From Proteus myxofaciens ATCC 19692 (GTDB lineage: Bacteria > Pseudomonadota > Gammaproteobacteria > Enterobacterales > Enterobacteriaceae): a stretch of 56,774 bases of DNA. The translations under genes and the position numbers were made by a program. The notes under the pieces were generated by a model. It saw nothing but the letters and a program-made list of their open reading frames with translations. It made no database searches and had not been told where the DNA came from. The DNA is taken from contig NZ_LXEN01000019.1 in the NCBI RefSeq assembly GCF_001654855.1, positions 1-56,774 on the forward strand. The letters are read 5' to 3'. The stretch's first letter is position 1; every line of letters begins with the position of its first letter. Below, in pieces: positions 36,579-46,573 of this stretch.

Positions 36579-37910
36579 TTATTCATCTATTATATCTAGG
36601 GATTTTGTTTCAACTATTTCATGTAAATATTCACCGTTTAATTTAATATTAGAATATGAAGTAGTTTCAGCTTTATATGGCATATCTAAAGTACCTATTA
36701 CATCTAATTTGCCTATTAATTTTAAATCCCCTCTTAATACCAACTCTCCACCTCCTTTAACAAGATCAAAAATCTCCATATTACGAGACATCATTTTAAC
36801 TGACGAGTTATGATATTTAAAATTATCAATTATTGCCGTATCGCCTTCAGCAATAAAACTAGAATCAACTATTTTAGTTTCGCCTTTAATTTCATAAGTA
36901 CTCGGCGAAAAAGCCTTCATATTCTCAATAGATACAATGCTGTCTGTCATAAAGTTCGAGTTTTTAGCACTCACCTTAGCCGATGTGTTATTTATTTTTA
37001 ATGATGAATCATCTGAGCGATAAAAACCAGCCATATCAAATTCAAAACTACCTCTTTCTTTATTTTCTATATTTCCTTTATCATCATTAATAGTCATACT
37101 CCCATTATGGGTAAATTTATATCCTCTACCTATAAAATGTGTTGCATTTAATTTACCATTATTAGTAACTTCAGAGTTGCCAAAATAAATATTTATTTTT
37201 TTCGCCTTTATTTCAGTATCTTTACCTATGCTTGCTTCTTTGATAGTTTCTATTTTGTCACTTCCTATTCTCCATGTATTGAAATTCATTCTATTCAACC
37301 CCATAGTAATATTCATTTTTTCAAGGTCAAACTTCCCTCTTTTAATCTCAATATCATTAGAAATGATGGCAAAAACTCCCATTTTAGAAATAAAGTTTTT
37401 TTGATTATTTATATTAACATTCACCTTACCATTTAAGGATACATCAAATATTGCAGAGTTTTTATTTTTGCTACTACCTGTAATAAATATCACCTTATCT
37501 AAATTTGAAAATGAACAATCATTAATACAATCAATACCATTTGGATTAGCAATAATTAATTGCGCTTTTTCACCTTTGATATCAATATCACCTGCAATAA
37601 TAGATTTTACTTCTGATACGACTTCATTAATAATAAGGCTAGCGCCTGCACTTTCATTAGCAAACTCAATACCCTCAGATGCAACATTAAATTTATCATA
37701 ATAAATATGTGAAACACCTTCTGTAGCATTAGGAACAATAATTACATCCTTTCCATCTTTATAAAATGGTGTATTTTCAATAGGAATTAAATCTGTATAA
37801 ACCTCTGCATCTGGAGAACGTTTTGAAATAACAATATCAGATTCTGCCAAACAAGATTGAGAAACTAACAAAGAAAGTAATGATACGGTAAATAACGAAG
37901 TTTTTTTCAT
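36579..37910 (-). CDS. Short TPS-domain (filamentous haemagglutinin-type) exoprotein
   Basis: A 443-aa paralogue of the gene at 34593-35819. The signal peptide ends SCLA (residue 22). The TPS-domain landmarks are in the same order: GVSHIYYDKFNV, LIINEVVS, IAGDIDI and LIIANPNGIDCINDCSF, again with the Cys pair. The C-terminal half (IKGETKIVDSSFIAEG and similar) reads as beta-helix repeats, and there is no recognisable toxin domain. AAGGG precedes the ATG. The gene lies directly after flhA, where flhE is expected in related bacteria. Confidence 0.75.
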   Translation of the reverse strand: MKKTSLFTVSLLSLLVSQSCLAESDIVISKRSPDAEVYTDLIPIENTPFYKDGKDVIIVPNATEGVSHIYYDKFNVASEGIEFANESAGASLIINEVVSEVKSIIAGDIDIKGEKAQLIIANPNGIDCINDCSFSNLDKVIFITGSSKNKNSAIFDVSLNGKVNVNINNQKNFISKMGVFAIISNDIEIKRGKFDLEKMNITMGLNRMNFNTWRIGSDKIETIKEASIGKDTEIKAKKINIYFGNSEVTNNGKLNATHFIGRGYKFTHNGSMTINDDKGNIENKERGSFEFDMAGFYRSDDSSLKINNTSAKVSAKNSNFMTDSIVSIENMKAFSPSTYEIKGETKIVDSSFIAEGDTAIIDNFKYHNSSVKMMSRNMEIFDLVKGGGELVLRGDLKLIGKLDVIGTLDMPYKAETTSYSNIKLNGEYLHEIVETKSLDIIDE

Positions 37911-38085
37911 ATAACGCCCTTAAATATAAATAAATGAATTACAAATTTATTACATTAATAAGACGCTTACTTTAAATAATTAAAAATTTTTTTATATTAT
38001 AAATAAAACATTACATATATTAAGTATTAGTAAACGAACATTAGTTTAGTGAATTTTCTACCTATTAAAGGTACTATGGATTGAT

Positions 38086-38122
38086 AAAAATATAAACCTC
38101 ATACCAAAATATGAGGTTTATA
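38086..38122 (-). terminator. Intrinsic terminator of flhBA
   Basis: TATAAACCTCATA at 38091-38103 and TATGAGGTTTATA at 38110-38122 form a perfect 13-bp stem with a 6-nt loop. On the minus strand it is followed by TTTTT. It lies 43 nt after the flhA stop, so flhA looks like the last gene of its transcript. Confidence 0.9.
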
Positions 38123-38165
38123 TAGAAGACAAAAATAATGTGGTTTTGTTAGTCTTTATTTTCGA

Positions 38166-40256
38166 TTATTGAGGTTGTCCACCAATCATCGATGTCATAC
38201 GAATACGACGACCTTCGCTGATTTCCATATTCGAAAGTACAGCCAATTGAGGTAAGCTACGGCGTAAAAAACGTGAAAGCAACGAACGAAGAGCATGATT
38301 AACCAATAACACTGATACACCACCTGACATTTCTTGATGACGCACAGCATCTGCTGCTTGTTGCTCTATATTTTCAGCAAGCCCTGGTTCTAATCCACCA
38401 CCACTTTGCATTGCTTGCAATAATAGACGCTCTAAACTCGCATCTAAACCAATAACCTGAATTTCATCTTTATCACCAAACCAGTGCTGAGTAATCGCAC
38501 GACGAAGTGCAACGCGAACGACAGAGGTCAATTCAGCAGGATCTTTTTGCTCTGGTGCATGCTCTGCAAGCGCTTCAAGTATTGTTCTCATATCACGAAT
38601 AGGGACTTGTTCTGAGAGTAGATTTTGCAATACTTTATGCAATACCGTTAATGACAACATATCTGGGATCATATTTTCAGTCATTTTAGGTAGTTCTTTG
38701 CTTACCCTATCAAAAAGCATTTGTGCTTCTTGGCGACCAAATAACTCAGCGGCATATTTTGTTAAGACATGATTAAAGTGTGTTGCAACGACAGTACTTG
38801 CAGCAACAACCGTATAGCCTTGTACTTGAGCTTGCTCTCTTAAACTATCATCAATCCATATTGCTGGTAAGCCAAATGCTGGCTCTTGAGTAATATCACC
38901 TTCAAGTGATCCCACTGCATTGCCTGGATTAATTGCAAGCCAGCGGCCTGGATGTGCTTCACCGTGTGCGATTTCAACCCCTTTCATTAATATACTGTAT
39001 GCAGAAGGCTTTAATTCCATATTGTCACGAATATGGATAACAGGTGGTAAATATCCCATTTCTTGGGCAAACTTTTTACGAATACCACTAATTCGTCCTA
39101 GAAGCTCACCATTTTGTTGATTATCCACCATAGGAATTAAGCGATATCCCACTTCCATCGCAAGAGGATCTTCAAGTTGTACATCTTCCCATGATGCCTC
39201 AACAACACGGTTTTGTTTTTCAACTTGTTCCATTTCTTTTTGTTGTTGCACTTGTGGATTTGCATTACGACGTAAGATGTACCAACCTAATCCCGCTAAT
39301 GCCATAGTGAATAGTAAAAAGACAAAGTTTGGCATACCAGGGACTAACCCTAATAAACCTAACACTGCCGCAGTAAGAATAAGAACACGAGGATTATTAA
39401 ATAACTGTGTGACCATCTGTTGGCCAACGTCTTCATCAGTTGCAACACGGGTGACGATAACACCGGCTGCGGTTGATATAATCAACGCTGGAATTTGTGC
39501 AACAAGACCATCACCAATAGTTAATAAGGTATACGTGCTAGCGGCATCATTAAGAGGCATATTATGTTGAGCAACACCCACAATAAGACCACCAACCACG
39601 TTAATGACAAGGATCATTAAACCTGCAATAGCATCACCACGAACGAATTTACTTGCACCATCCATAGAACCATAGAAATCAGACTCTAAAGCAACCTCTT
39701 TACGGCGTTTTTTCGCTTCTTCTTCATCGATAATGCCCGCATTTAAGTCAGCATCAATCGCCATTTGTTTTCCTGGCATTCCATCTAATACAAAGCGTGC
39801 ACCAACTTCTGCAATACGCCCTGCACCTTTGGTAATAACCATAAAGTTGATCAATACCAAAATAATAAAGACCACAATACCAATCGCGAAATTACCACCC
39901 ACCAGGAAGTGACCAAATGCTTCAACAACACGTCCAGCAGCCGCAGGCCCTGTATGACCATCCATTAAAATAATACGCGTAGACGCAACGTTTAACGATA
40001 AACGTAATAGTGTGGTAAATAATAAAATAGTAGGAAATGCAGCAAAATCTAAGGTACGTCGTGTGAACATAGCCACTAACAATACCATGATGGAAAGTGC
40101 GATATTAAAGGTAAATAATAAATCTAATAGAAAAGGTGGCAATGGTAATACCATCATAGACAGTATTAATAAAATAAGTACTGGTCCTGCCAGCACTTGC
40201 CACTGAGAACCTTTCCAATTTCCCGGCAAGCGGAGTAATGAGGCCAAATTAGCCAT
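38166..40256 (-). CDS. flhA: FlhA, export gate protein
   Basis: FlhA forms the nonameric export gate ring. I start at the ATG at 40256 (MANLASLLRLPGNWKGSQWQ), overlapping the flhB stop by 8 nt, with GGAGAG about 10 nt upstream. The 696-aa product has eight membrane helices in the first 330 residues. The conserved FHIPEP-family block includes ITKGAGRIAEVGARFVLDGM and PGKQMAIDADLNAG. A large cytoplasmic domain docks chaperones. No defects visible. Confidence 0.97.
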   Translation of the reverse strand: MANLASLLRLPGNWKGSQWQVLAGPVLILLILSMMVLPLPPFLLDLLFTFNIALSIMVLLVAMFTRRTLDFAAFPTILLFTTLLRLSLNVASTRIILMDGHTGPAAAGRVVEAFGHFLVGGNFAIGIVVFIILVLINFMVITKGAGRIAEVGARFVLDGMPGKQMAIDADLNAGIIDEEEAKKRRKEVALESDFYGSMDGASKFVRGDAIAGLMILVINVVGGLIVGVAQHNMPLNDAASTYTLLTIGDGLVAQIPALIISTAAGVIVTRVATDEDVGQQMVTQLFNNPRVLILTAAVLGLLGLVPGMPNFVFLLFTMALAGLGWYILRRNANPQVQQQKEMEQVEKQNRVVEASWEDVQLEDPLAMEVGYRLIPMVDNQQNGELLGRISGIRKKFAQEMGYLPPVIHIRDNMELKPSAYSILMKGVEIAHGEAHPGRWLAINPGNAVGSLEGDITQEPAFGLPAIWIDDSLREQAQVQGYTVVAASTVVATHFNHVLTKYAAELFGRQEAQMLFDRVSKELPKMTENMIPDMLSLTVLHKVLQNLLSEQVPIRDMRTILEALAEHAPEQKDPAELTSVVRVALRRAITQHWFGDKDEIQVIGLDASLERLLLQAMQSGGGLEPGLAENIEQQAADAVRHQEMSGGVSVLLVNHALRSLLSRFLRRSLPQLAVLSNMEISEGRRIRMTSMIGGQPQ

Positions 40257-41397
40257 GACGATTATTCTCTCCAGCAAAGTCCAGTGCGGCAGGCACTGGC
40301 AAGTTCATAGGTTGTTTAGGTTTTAAACCACCTTCGGTTTTCCATCGTTTCAATTGATAAACCCAAGCTAACACCTCTGCAACAGCTGCATAGAGCGTTG
40401 AAGGAATAGCTTGACCTATCTCACTGTGACGATATAACGCCCTAGCTAGCGGTGGCGCCTCTAGAAGCGGAATACGATTTTCTGCACCAATCTCTTTAAT
40501 TTTTAGTGCAATAGCTCCAGCACCTTTAGCGATGACTTTGGGTGCTGTTAATTTGTCGTTATATTGCAAAGCGACAGCATAGTGAGTCGGGTTAGTCACA
40601 ATAACGTCAGCTTTAGGAACATCAGACATCATTCTGCGACGAGACATGGCATGTTGCTGTTGGCGAATACGTGCTTTTAGTTGAGGGTCACCTTCTTGTT
40701 GCTTAAATTCGTCTTTTATTTCTTGGCGTGTCATACGAAGTTTTTTCAAGTGGCTACGAATTTGAAAAATAATATCGAAAGCAACCATTGGAATAAGCAT
40801 AAAAACCGTAATATAAACGGCAAAAATTAATAAATGCATCGCATTAGCTAACGCGTTTAAAGGTGACAAGGTGATTAAATGTAAAATATCATTCCAGTTG
40901 TGCCACAAGAAAATCGTAGCGGCTAATCCCACAAAAAGAGATTTCAATATTGCTTTAAAGAGTTCAGCTAATGCATTCATGGAAAAAATACGTTTTAAAC
41001 CAGAAAATACATTCCATTTTTTAGGATCGAATTTAATCGATTTACTACTAAAATTGATACCACCTAATAACGCAGAGCCACCAATTGCAACTAAAATTAA
41101 TCCTAAAAAAACAGGTGATAAGGCAAATACAGCTTGCTTGATTAAACTTCCAAAACGCGGGATAAGCAGATTCTCATTACCAATAAGGTGATGATTAAAG
41201 CTAAACCCTTCTACCAGCATTGAATACAAGCCGTGAGTGATAAATCCACCACTCATCCATAATAAACTGACGCCACCTAAGATCATTAAAACAGATGAGA
41301 GCTCTTTAGAACGAACAATTTGCCCATCTTTCTTTGCCTTTTCCCGTTTATGGGGTGTGGGGTCTTCTGTTTTTTCGAGATCGCTATCTTCAGCCAC
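40249..41397 (-). CDS. flhB: FlhB, export substrate-specificity switch
   Basis: FlhB sits by the export gate and autocleaves at NPTH to switch from hook to filament substrates. The 382-aa product starts MAEDSDLEKTEDPTPHKREK, has four membrane helices, and keeps the self-cleavage motif NPTHYAVAL near residue 270. FliK is its partner. It is the first gene of flhBA, with a 413-nt gap to cheZ that includes a terminator. Confidence 0.97.
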   Translation of the reverse strand: MAEDSDLEKTEDPTPHKREKAKKDGQIVRSKELSSVLMILGGVSLLWMSGGFITHGLYSMLVEGFSFNHHLIGNENLLIPRFGSLIKQAVFALSPVFLGLILVAIGGSALLGGINFSSKSIKFDPKKWNVFSGLKRIFSMNALAELFKAILKSLFVGLAATIFLWHNWNDILHLITLSPLNALANAMHLLIFAVYITVFMLIPMVAFDIIFQIRSHLKKLRMTRQEIKDEFKQQEGDPQLKARIRQQQHAMSRRRMMSDVPKADVIVTNPTHYAVALQYNDKLTAPKVIAKGAGAIALKIKEIGAENRIPLLEAPPLARALYRHSEIGQAIPSTLYAAVAEVLAWVYQLKRWKTEGGLKPKQPMNLPVPAALDFAGENNRHG

Positions 41398-41649
41398 AGT
41401 TTATCCGATTTAACTATTGAGATTAAAAATCTGAATGAAATAACGTTTAGCATGACAAATTCAGCGAAAATCGATGGCTTGAACAATCGCAAATTTAAGG
41501 GGCTTTTTAGGCTATGAAAGGATAATAGATTAATTTCCTAGCAAATATTAAGCATATGAAGACTAATGATTATCATCAATAATATTAATACGGTAGGGAT
41601 GGAGTAATCTTTTACAAATACTTAGAAAGTCTATAAAACAGATAATCAA
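41398..41649 (-). promoter_or_regulatory. flhB upstream region
   Basis: About 250 bases between the cheZ-side terminator and flhB. The flhBA promoter and its FlhDC sites should be here. I found no sigma-28-like sequence and could not call an FlhDC box. Confidence 0.4.
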
Positions 41650-41672
41650 AAGCCGCTTAAAAAAAGCGGCTT
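41650..41672 (-). terminator. Intrinsic terminator of the mot-che operon
   Basis: AAGCCGCTT at 41650-41658 pairs with AAGCGGCTT at 41664-41672 around a 5-nt loop. On the minus strand the stem is followed by TTGATT after the TT of the arm. It lies 139 nt past the cheZ stop. CTTTTTC on the plus side could make it bidirectional. Confidence 0.82.
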
Positions 41673-41810
41673 ACTTTTTCCTCAATAGCATGTGCTATCA
41701 AAGTGTTCTTCAGTAATTTTTTATCCATAAAGTAGGCCATCCTAAAAGAGCAGAGTATAGAGTGATATACCTCCCACATATTGATATATTTCTCTTTACT
41801 CATCAGTTTA

Positions 41811-42467
41811 TTAAAAACCGAGACTTTCTAGTAAATCATCAACTTGATCTTGATTTTTAATCACACCAGCCGTGTTTTTATTTACTTGTGGACCATTTAA
41901 TAATGAATCCGTCTCTTTTTTCGCATTCGATTTTTCAATTTGATCAGCAGGAAGATTTTCCATTAAAACCATGACAAGCTGTTTTTCAATTTCTTGAACA
42001 ACACTCATCATTCTTTTAATAACTTGACCGGTAAGATCTTGAAAATCTTGTGCCATCATGATTTCTAATAACTGACTGTTTGTAAAAGCCGTACTCTCAG
42101 GGATATCCCGCAAATAATTGCGGGTATCTGTGACTAATGCGCGCACATCTTTTAGCTCTTCTGGCTGTTCAAACCATTGGTCCCAACGCTCAGTTAGCTT
42201 AGTTGCATTGGCACTCAGCGCTTCTTGCTTAGGTTGCGCTGCCTCAACACAATTCAATGTACGCTCAGCGGCCTGAGCGGTCATTTGAGCAACATAATCT
42301 AGCCTTTCCCTTGCATCAGGGATAGCTTCTGCTGCTTCGGCTATTGCTTTATCCAATCCTAGTTCTCGTAAACTGTCACGTAACATTCGTGTCAATTGTC
42401 CGATCCGACTGATAATATCTGATGTCATTTCGACATTATCTTTCGGCATAATTGGATCCCCACTCAT
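41811..42467 (-). CDS. cheZ: CheZ, CheY-P phosphatase
   Basis: CheZ removes the phosphate from CheY to end the tumble signal. The 218-aa product is close to E. coli CheZ. It has the long four-helix bundle, the catalytic block [18 protein letters not shown] with Asp and Gln, and the C-terminal CheY-binding peptide [19 protein letters not shown] precedes the ATG. It is the last gene of the operon. Confidence 0.97.
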   Translation of the reverse strand: MSGDPIMPKDNVEMTSDIISRIGQLTRMLRDSLRELGLDKAIAEAAEAIPDARERLDYVAQMTAQAAERTLNCVEAAQPKQEALSANATKLTERWDQWFEQPEELKDVRALVTDTRNYLRDIPESTAFTNSQLLEIMMAQDFQDLTGQVIKRMMSVVQEIEKQLVMVLMENLPADQIEKSNAKKETDSLLNGPQVNKNTAGVIKNQDQVDDLLESLGF

Positions 42468-42476
42468 CGCGACTCC

Positions 42477-42866
42477 TTAGATGCCCAATTTTTCAAAAAT
42501 TTTGTTAAGTTTGTCTTCAAGTATTGCAGCGGTAAACGGTTTAACAACATAGCCACTTGCACCCGCTTGAGCGGCAGCAATAATATTTTCTTTTTTGGCT
42601 TCTGCTGTCACCATCAATACCGGTGTTGTAGCGAGTCCTGCATCACTACGAATATTTTTTAAAAGTTCTAGACCATCCATATTTGGCATGTTCCAGTCTG
42701 TTATCACAAAATCAAATGCTGAATTACGTAATTTAGCCAACGCGTCAGCACCATCTTCAGCTTCGTCTACATTCATAAATCCTAATTCCTTTAGTAAATT
42801 ACGAACGATGCGGCGCATTGTTGAAAAATCATCAACCACTAAAAATTTCAGATCCTTACTTGCCAT
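42477..42866 (-). CDS. cheY: CheY, chemotaxis response regulator
   Basis: CheY is phosphorylated by CheA and binds FliM. I start at the ATG at 42866 ([19 protein letters not shown]), with GGAG just upstream. The 129-aa product retains the acidic pair D12/D13, the phospho-acceptor Asp in [11 protein letters not shown], Thr in VTAEAKKEN and the Lys in YVVKPF. Nearly identical to E. coli CheY by eye. Confidence 0.98.
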   Translation of the reverse strand: MASKDLKFLVVDDFSTMRRIVRNLLKELGFMNVDEAEDGADALAKLRNSAFDFVITDWNMPNMDGLELLKNIRSDAGLATTPVLMVTAEAKKENIIAAAQAGASGYVVKPFTAAILEDKLNKIFEKLGI

Positions 42867-42924
42867 TGAAAACTCCTTCAAAATATATCGGCAAATTACT
42901 GTGTTGTTTTTTAAATATATAAAA

Positions 42925-43977
42925 TTAAATACGTAATGATTGCGTACTACTAATTTTCATTAATACCGCTTTACTCATTGCGTTTATACTTTTCACCTCA
43001 TCAACGGCGCCTAATTCAACCGCAGAACGAGGCATACCAAAGACGACGCAGCTTGCTTCATCCTGCGCAAAGGTATAACACCCCGCTTTGCGCATTTCTA
43101 ATAATCCAGCAGCACCATCACTTCCCATCCCTGTTAAAATGACACCGATGGCATTACGTCCTGCATATTTAGCAACCGATTTAAATAACACATCAACAGA
43201 AGGCCGATGCCGGTTAACCGCAGGCTCTTTATTTATATGGATTTGGTAATTAGCCCCATTACGGCGAAGTTCCATATGAAAATCACCAGGCGCAATATAA
43301 GCATGCCCTGGTAATACGCGTTCTCCGTCTTCTGCTTCTTTTACACTCATTTGACATAAACGATTTAATCGTTCAGCAAATGAATGGGTAAATCCTGCTG
43401 GCATATGTTGTGTTATTAATACCGCAGGACTTGTCACAGGTAATGGTTCTAAAAAATTACGAATTGCTTCTGTGCCACCTGTAGATGCACCGACTGCAAT
43501 TAATTTTTCACTCGATATCATAGGGGTAAATGATAAAGCTTTAGAAGGTAGAGTTTGAACTTCTCGGCGGCTAATTCTTGCTTGCGCCGCAGCTCTGATT
43601 TTTTCAGCAATCAACTCACTATAAGCCAACATGCCTTCACGCAAACCTAATTGTGGTTTAGTCACAAAGTCAACGGCACCCAGTTCTAATGCTTTTAAAG
43701 TTACCTCTGAACCTTTGCCGGTTAATGATGAAACCATTACAACAGGCATTGGCCTTAATCTCATTAATTTTTCTAGAAAATCAATACCATCCATTCGAGG
43801 CATTTCTACATCTAACGTTAAAACTTGTGGGTTGTACTTTTTGATTAAGTCACGAGCCACTATCGGATCTGGTGCACAATCAACAACCTCCATATCACTA
43901 TGGCTGTTGATTATTTCTCGCATGATTTGACGCATTAACGCCGAATCATCAACACAGAGTACCGTTATCTTATTCAT
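42925..43977 (-). CDS. cheB: CheB, receptor methylesterase
   Basis: CheB demethylates and deamidates receptors. The 350-aa product has a receiver domain with Asp56 ([12 protein letters not shown]) and an esterase domain. The catalytic Ser is in [10 protein letters not shown], His in [12 protein letters not shown] and Asp in [10 protein letters not shown]. Its start overlaps cheR by 8 nt, implying coupling. Together with CheR it sets adaptation. Confidence 0.97.
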   Translation of the reverse strand: MNKITVLCVDDSALMRQIMREIINSHSDMEVVDCAPDPIVARDLIKKYNPQVLTLDVEMPRMDGIDFLEKLMRLRPMPVVMVSSLTGKGSEVTLKALELGAVDFVTKPQLGLREGMLAYSELIAEKIRAAAQARISRREVQTLPSKALSFTPMISSEKLIAVGASTGGTEAIRNFLEPLPVTSPAVLITQHMPAGFTHSFAERLNRLCQMSVKEAEDGERVLPGHAYIAPGDFHMELRRNGANYQIHINKEPAVNRHRPSVDVLFKSVAKYAGRNAIGVILTGMGSDGAAGLLEMRKAGCYTFAQDEASCVVFGMPRSAVELGAVDEVKSINAMSKAVLMKISSTQSLRI

Positions 43978-44860
43978 AACCTCTCCTTGCTGGTGTCAGC
44001 CCGTAAACGGTATGCCCCTGCAAGTAGAATTCCTTGCTAAGCTGGCTTACATTTTCAGAATGCCCAACAAACAGCATTCCATCAGGTTTTAGTAATGAGA
44101 TAAATCGAGTAAGTAAGTTTTGTTGTGTTGCTTTATCAAAATAAATCATCACATTACGACAAAATATCGCATCAAAACTGCCTTCTAAATCCCATTGTTT
44201 TTCGAGTAAATTTAAATACTGAAAAGAGACCATTTCACTAATTTCTGGTCTGATTTTTACGTATCCTGCAAAATCACCAACGCCTTTAAGAAAATATTTT
44301 TTCAAATATTTATCATCGAGTGTCTTAAGCTCTTCTAGTCGATAAACGCCCTTTCGCGCTTTTTCCAACACATTAGTATCAATATCGCTAGCAATAATTT
44401 TAGTTTTATAAGGACTATTTCCAAAAACATCACGTAGCGTCATTGCTATAGAATAAGGTTCTTCCCCTGTAGATGCAGCTGCACACCATACGCGGTAAAC
44501 TCCTCCTGCCCTTTTTTTAGCGTGTTGTGCCAAAATAGGAAAGTGATGTGCTTCCCTGAAAAATGCCGTTAAATTTGTCGTTAATGCATTAATAAATTCT
44601 TGCCATTCAGGATTGCGCACATCACTTTTTAGAAACGCAAGATAGTCACCAAAGTTATTCATCCGTAATTCACGTAACCTCCTAGTAAGACGGTTATAAA
44701 CCATCTCCCTTTTGTTGTTAGTCAGTACAATACCTGCCTTTTGATAGATCAACTGGCATATAGATTGAAACTGATCATCGGACAACATAAACCGCTGTGC
44801 AAAAATGTCTAACGGTTGAGCCGCGATATCTGATAAGCCTTCAGTAACATTACGTTTCAT
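43970..44860 (-). CDS. cheR: CheR, receptor methyltransferase
   Basis: CheR transfers methyl groups from SAM to glutamates on receptors. The 296-aa product has the N-terminal helical domain and the SAM-binding fold ([20 protein letters not shown]), then [14 protein letters not shown]. It contains the beta-subdomain that docks on the receptor C-terminal NWETF pentapeptide, which only one of the two receptors here carries. It starts 6 nt after the second receptor gene. Confidence 0.97.
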   Translation of the reverse strand: MKRNVTEGLSDIAAQPLDIFAQRFMLSDDQFQSICQLIYQKAGIVLTNNKREMVYNRLTRRLRELRMNNFGDYLAFLKSDVRNPEWQEFINALTTNLTAFFREAHHFPILAQHAKKRAGGVYRVWCAAASTGEEPYSIAMTLRDVFGNSPYKTKIIASDIDTNVLEKARKGVYRLEELKTLDDKYLKKYFLKGVGDFAGYVKIRPEISEMVSFQYLNLLEKQWDLEGSFDAIFCRNVMIYFDKATQQNLLTRFISLLKPDGMLFVGHSENVSQLSKEFYLQGHTVYGLTPARRGYE

Positions 44861-44866
44861 TATTTT

Positions 44867-46513
44867 TTAATGGGTCTTTGTAAAAAATGATTTTTTATCT
44901 ACTTTCTTCAACCCATTACCCTCTAAGGTGTAAGATGATTCATCCTCATCCGTGTCAGGCAACTCGAACGCTGAAACAGCATTAACAAGGTTATTAGCCT
45001 GCTCTTCTAAAGCGCTGGCAGCAGATGCTGATTGTTCCACTAGTGTCGCATTTTGCTGTGTTACCTGATCCATTTGGCTAACAGCATCTGCAACTTGGTG
45101 AATTCCTCTACTTTGCTCATCAGAAGCAGAGGCGATTTCTGCCATTAATTCAGTGACTTTATTTACCGACGTAACAAGCTCCTCCATCGTTTGTCCTGCA
45201 TTGTTCACTAATTGAGAACCTTGTGAAACGCGTGAAACTGATTCATCAATTAATAATTTGATCTCTTTCGCCGCTTGCGCACTACGTTGCGCTAAATTAC
45301 GTACTTCACCAGCAACAACAGAAAAACCTCGACCTTGCTCACCAGCGCGAGCAGCTTCGACCGCAGCATTAAGTGCAAGTATGTTGGTTTGGAACGCAAT
45401 ACCATCTATCACGCTGATAATGGCGCCTATTTTTTGAGAACTTTGCGTAATCGCATCCATTGTTTCAACAACACTGTGTGTTATTTCACCACCTCGTATT
45501 GCCGTATTTGATGCTGATTTTGCAAGTTTGCTGGCTTGTAATGCATTATCTGCATTCTGTTTAACTGTTGCCGTTAACTGCTCCATACTCGCCGCAGTTT
45601 CTTCTAATGATGCAGCTTGTTGCTCAGTTCGAGAGGATAAATCGGTATTCCCATTAGAAATTTCTTGAATACCTGAATACATGGCATTGCTATTATCACG
45701 GACAATACGAATAGAACGTGCAAGTTGACCGCGCATTTTACGTAATCGTCTAAAGACATCACCAATTTCATCGTCAGTGAAAACCAGAATTTCACGATTT
45801 AATTTACCTGTAGCGACATCATTAAAATAACGACTTAAACTTGCGAAAGGTTTTATAATATTAAAATTCAACCAACGATGAGCTGCAATTGACACCACAA
45901 TAATCATTACTACTGCACCAATAAACATAAAAATAGCGATGGTGTAAGAATGGTGCCCTTGTTCAATAGAATCGGTAATTTCTGTTTGAACATAATTCAT
46001 ATACGTATTAAATGAATTTTCCATTGCTGTTTGATAACTTTCTGTCGGTTGGTCTAAAAAACCTTGAAAATTATCGTTTTTCAACATGCTTTGTAATTCA
46101 GCTAATGCGTTATATAACGTTTGATAATCTTTTTTTACGGTATCAACAATATCTTTTTCTGATGCTGGAATGGCCTCTTTATTTATTTCAGCAAGGAAAT
46201 TTTGAAAATGTGTATTCGCTACATCCAAGCGTGATTGTGCTATTGATTCAATAGATTGTGTGTAATCTGTTGACTGTTCAGTTTTCATTGCGATAGCAAC
46301 ACGATTTATTGCATTGCGAGTTTGTATTAAAGATGCCCAACTTAACCCTAATTCATCTCGCTTAGAGGTATCTATATCAACTCTGCTAATTTGTTGATTA
46401 TTTAAATAAATAATTCCCAATGAAATCCCACTGGAAATAATTTGCATAACACAAAACATCATCAGTAATAGATATAGACTCGTTGATATCTTTAATTTAC
46501 GAAACCTAAACAT
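44867..46513 (-). CDS. Methyl-accepting chemotaxis protein, no NWETF tail
   Basis: A 548-aa receptor with a membrane helix near residues 10-32, a four-helix periplasmic domain, a second helix near 190-212, HAMP, and the signalling hairpin [20 protein letters not shown]. The ligand pocket resembles Tsr/Tar: [10 protein letters not shown] has the first Arg and Asn, but the position matching R73 is Ala, and the QPTESYQ segment is present. The C-terminus ends FFTKTH, without the NWETF docking peptide. It is probably a minor receptor that relies on its neighbour for adaptation, and is likely an amino-acid sensor, though the ligand is unproven. Confidence 0.92.
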   Translation of the reverse strand: MFRFRKLKISTSLYLLLMMFCVMQIISSGISLGIIYLNNQQISRVDIDTSKRDELGLSWASLIQTRNAINRVAIAMKTEQSTDYTQSIESIAQSRLDVANTHFQNFLAEINKEAIPASEKDIVDTVKKDYQTLYNALAELQSMLKNDNFQGFLDQPTESYQTAMENSFNTYMNYVQTEITDSIEQGHHSYTIAIFMFIGAVVMIIVVSIAAHRWLNFNIIKPFASLSRYFNDVATGKLNREILVFTDDEIGDVFRRLRKMRGQLARSIRIVRDNSNAMYSGIQEISNGNTDLSSRTEQQAASLEETAASMEQLTATVKQNADNALQASKLAKSASNTAIRGGEITHSVVETMDAITQSSQKIGAIISVIDGIAFQTNILALNAAVEAARAGEQGRGFSVVAGEVRNLAQRSAQAAKEIKLLIDESVSRVSQGSQLVNNAGQTMEELVTSVNKVTELMAEIASASDEQSRGIHQVADAVSQMDQVTQQNATLVEQSASAASALEEQANNLVNAVSAFELPDTDEDESSYTLEGNGLKKVDKKSFFTKTH

Positions 46514-46529
46514 GCCTTCACCTCGTTTT

Positions 46530-46555
46530 AAGCGGTAACGAAATAATTACCGCTT
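46530..46555 (-). other. Hairpin between the two receptor genes
   Basis: AAGCGGTAA at 46530-46538 and TTACCGCTT at 46547-46555 form a perfect 9-bp stem with an 8-nt loop. No T-tract follows in the direction of transcription, so it is more likely an RNA processing or stability element that sets relative receptor levels than a full terminator. Confidence 0.55.
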
Positions 46556-46573
46556 GTCAGCCACTTTTTATTG

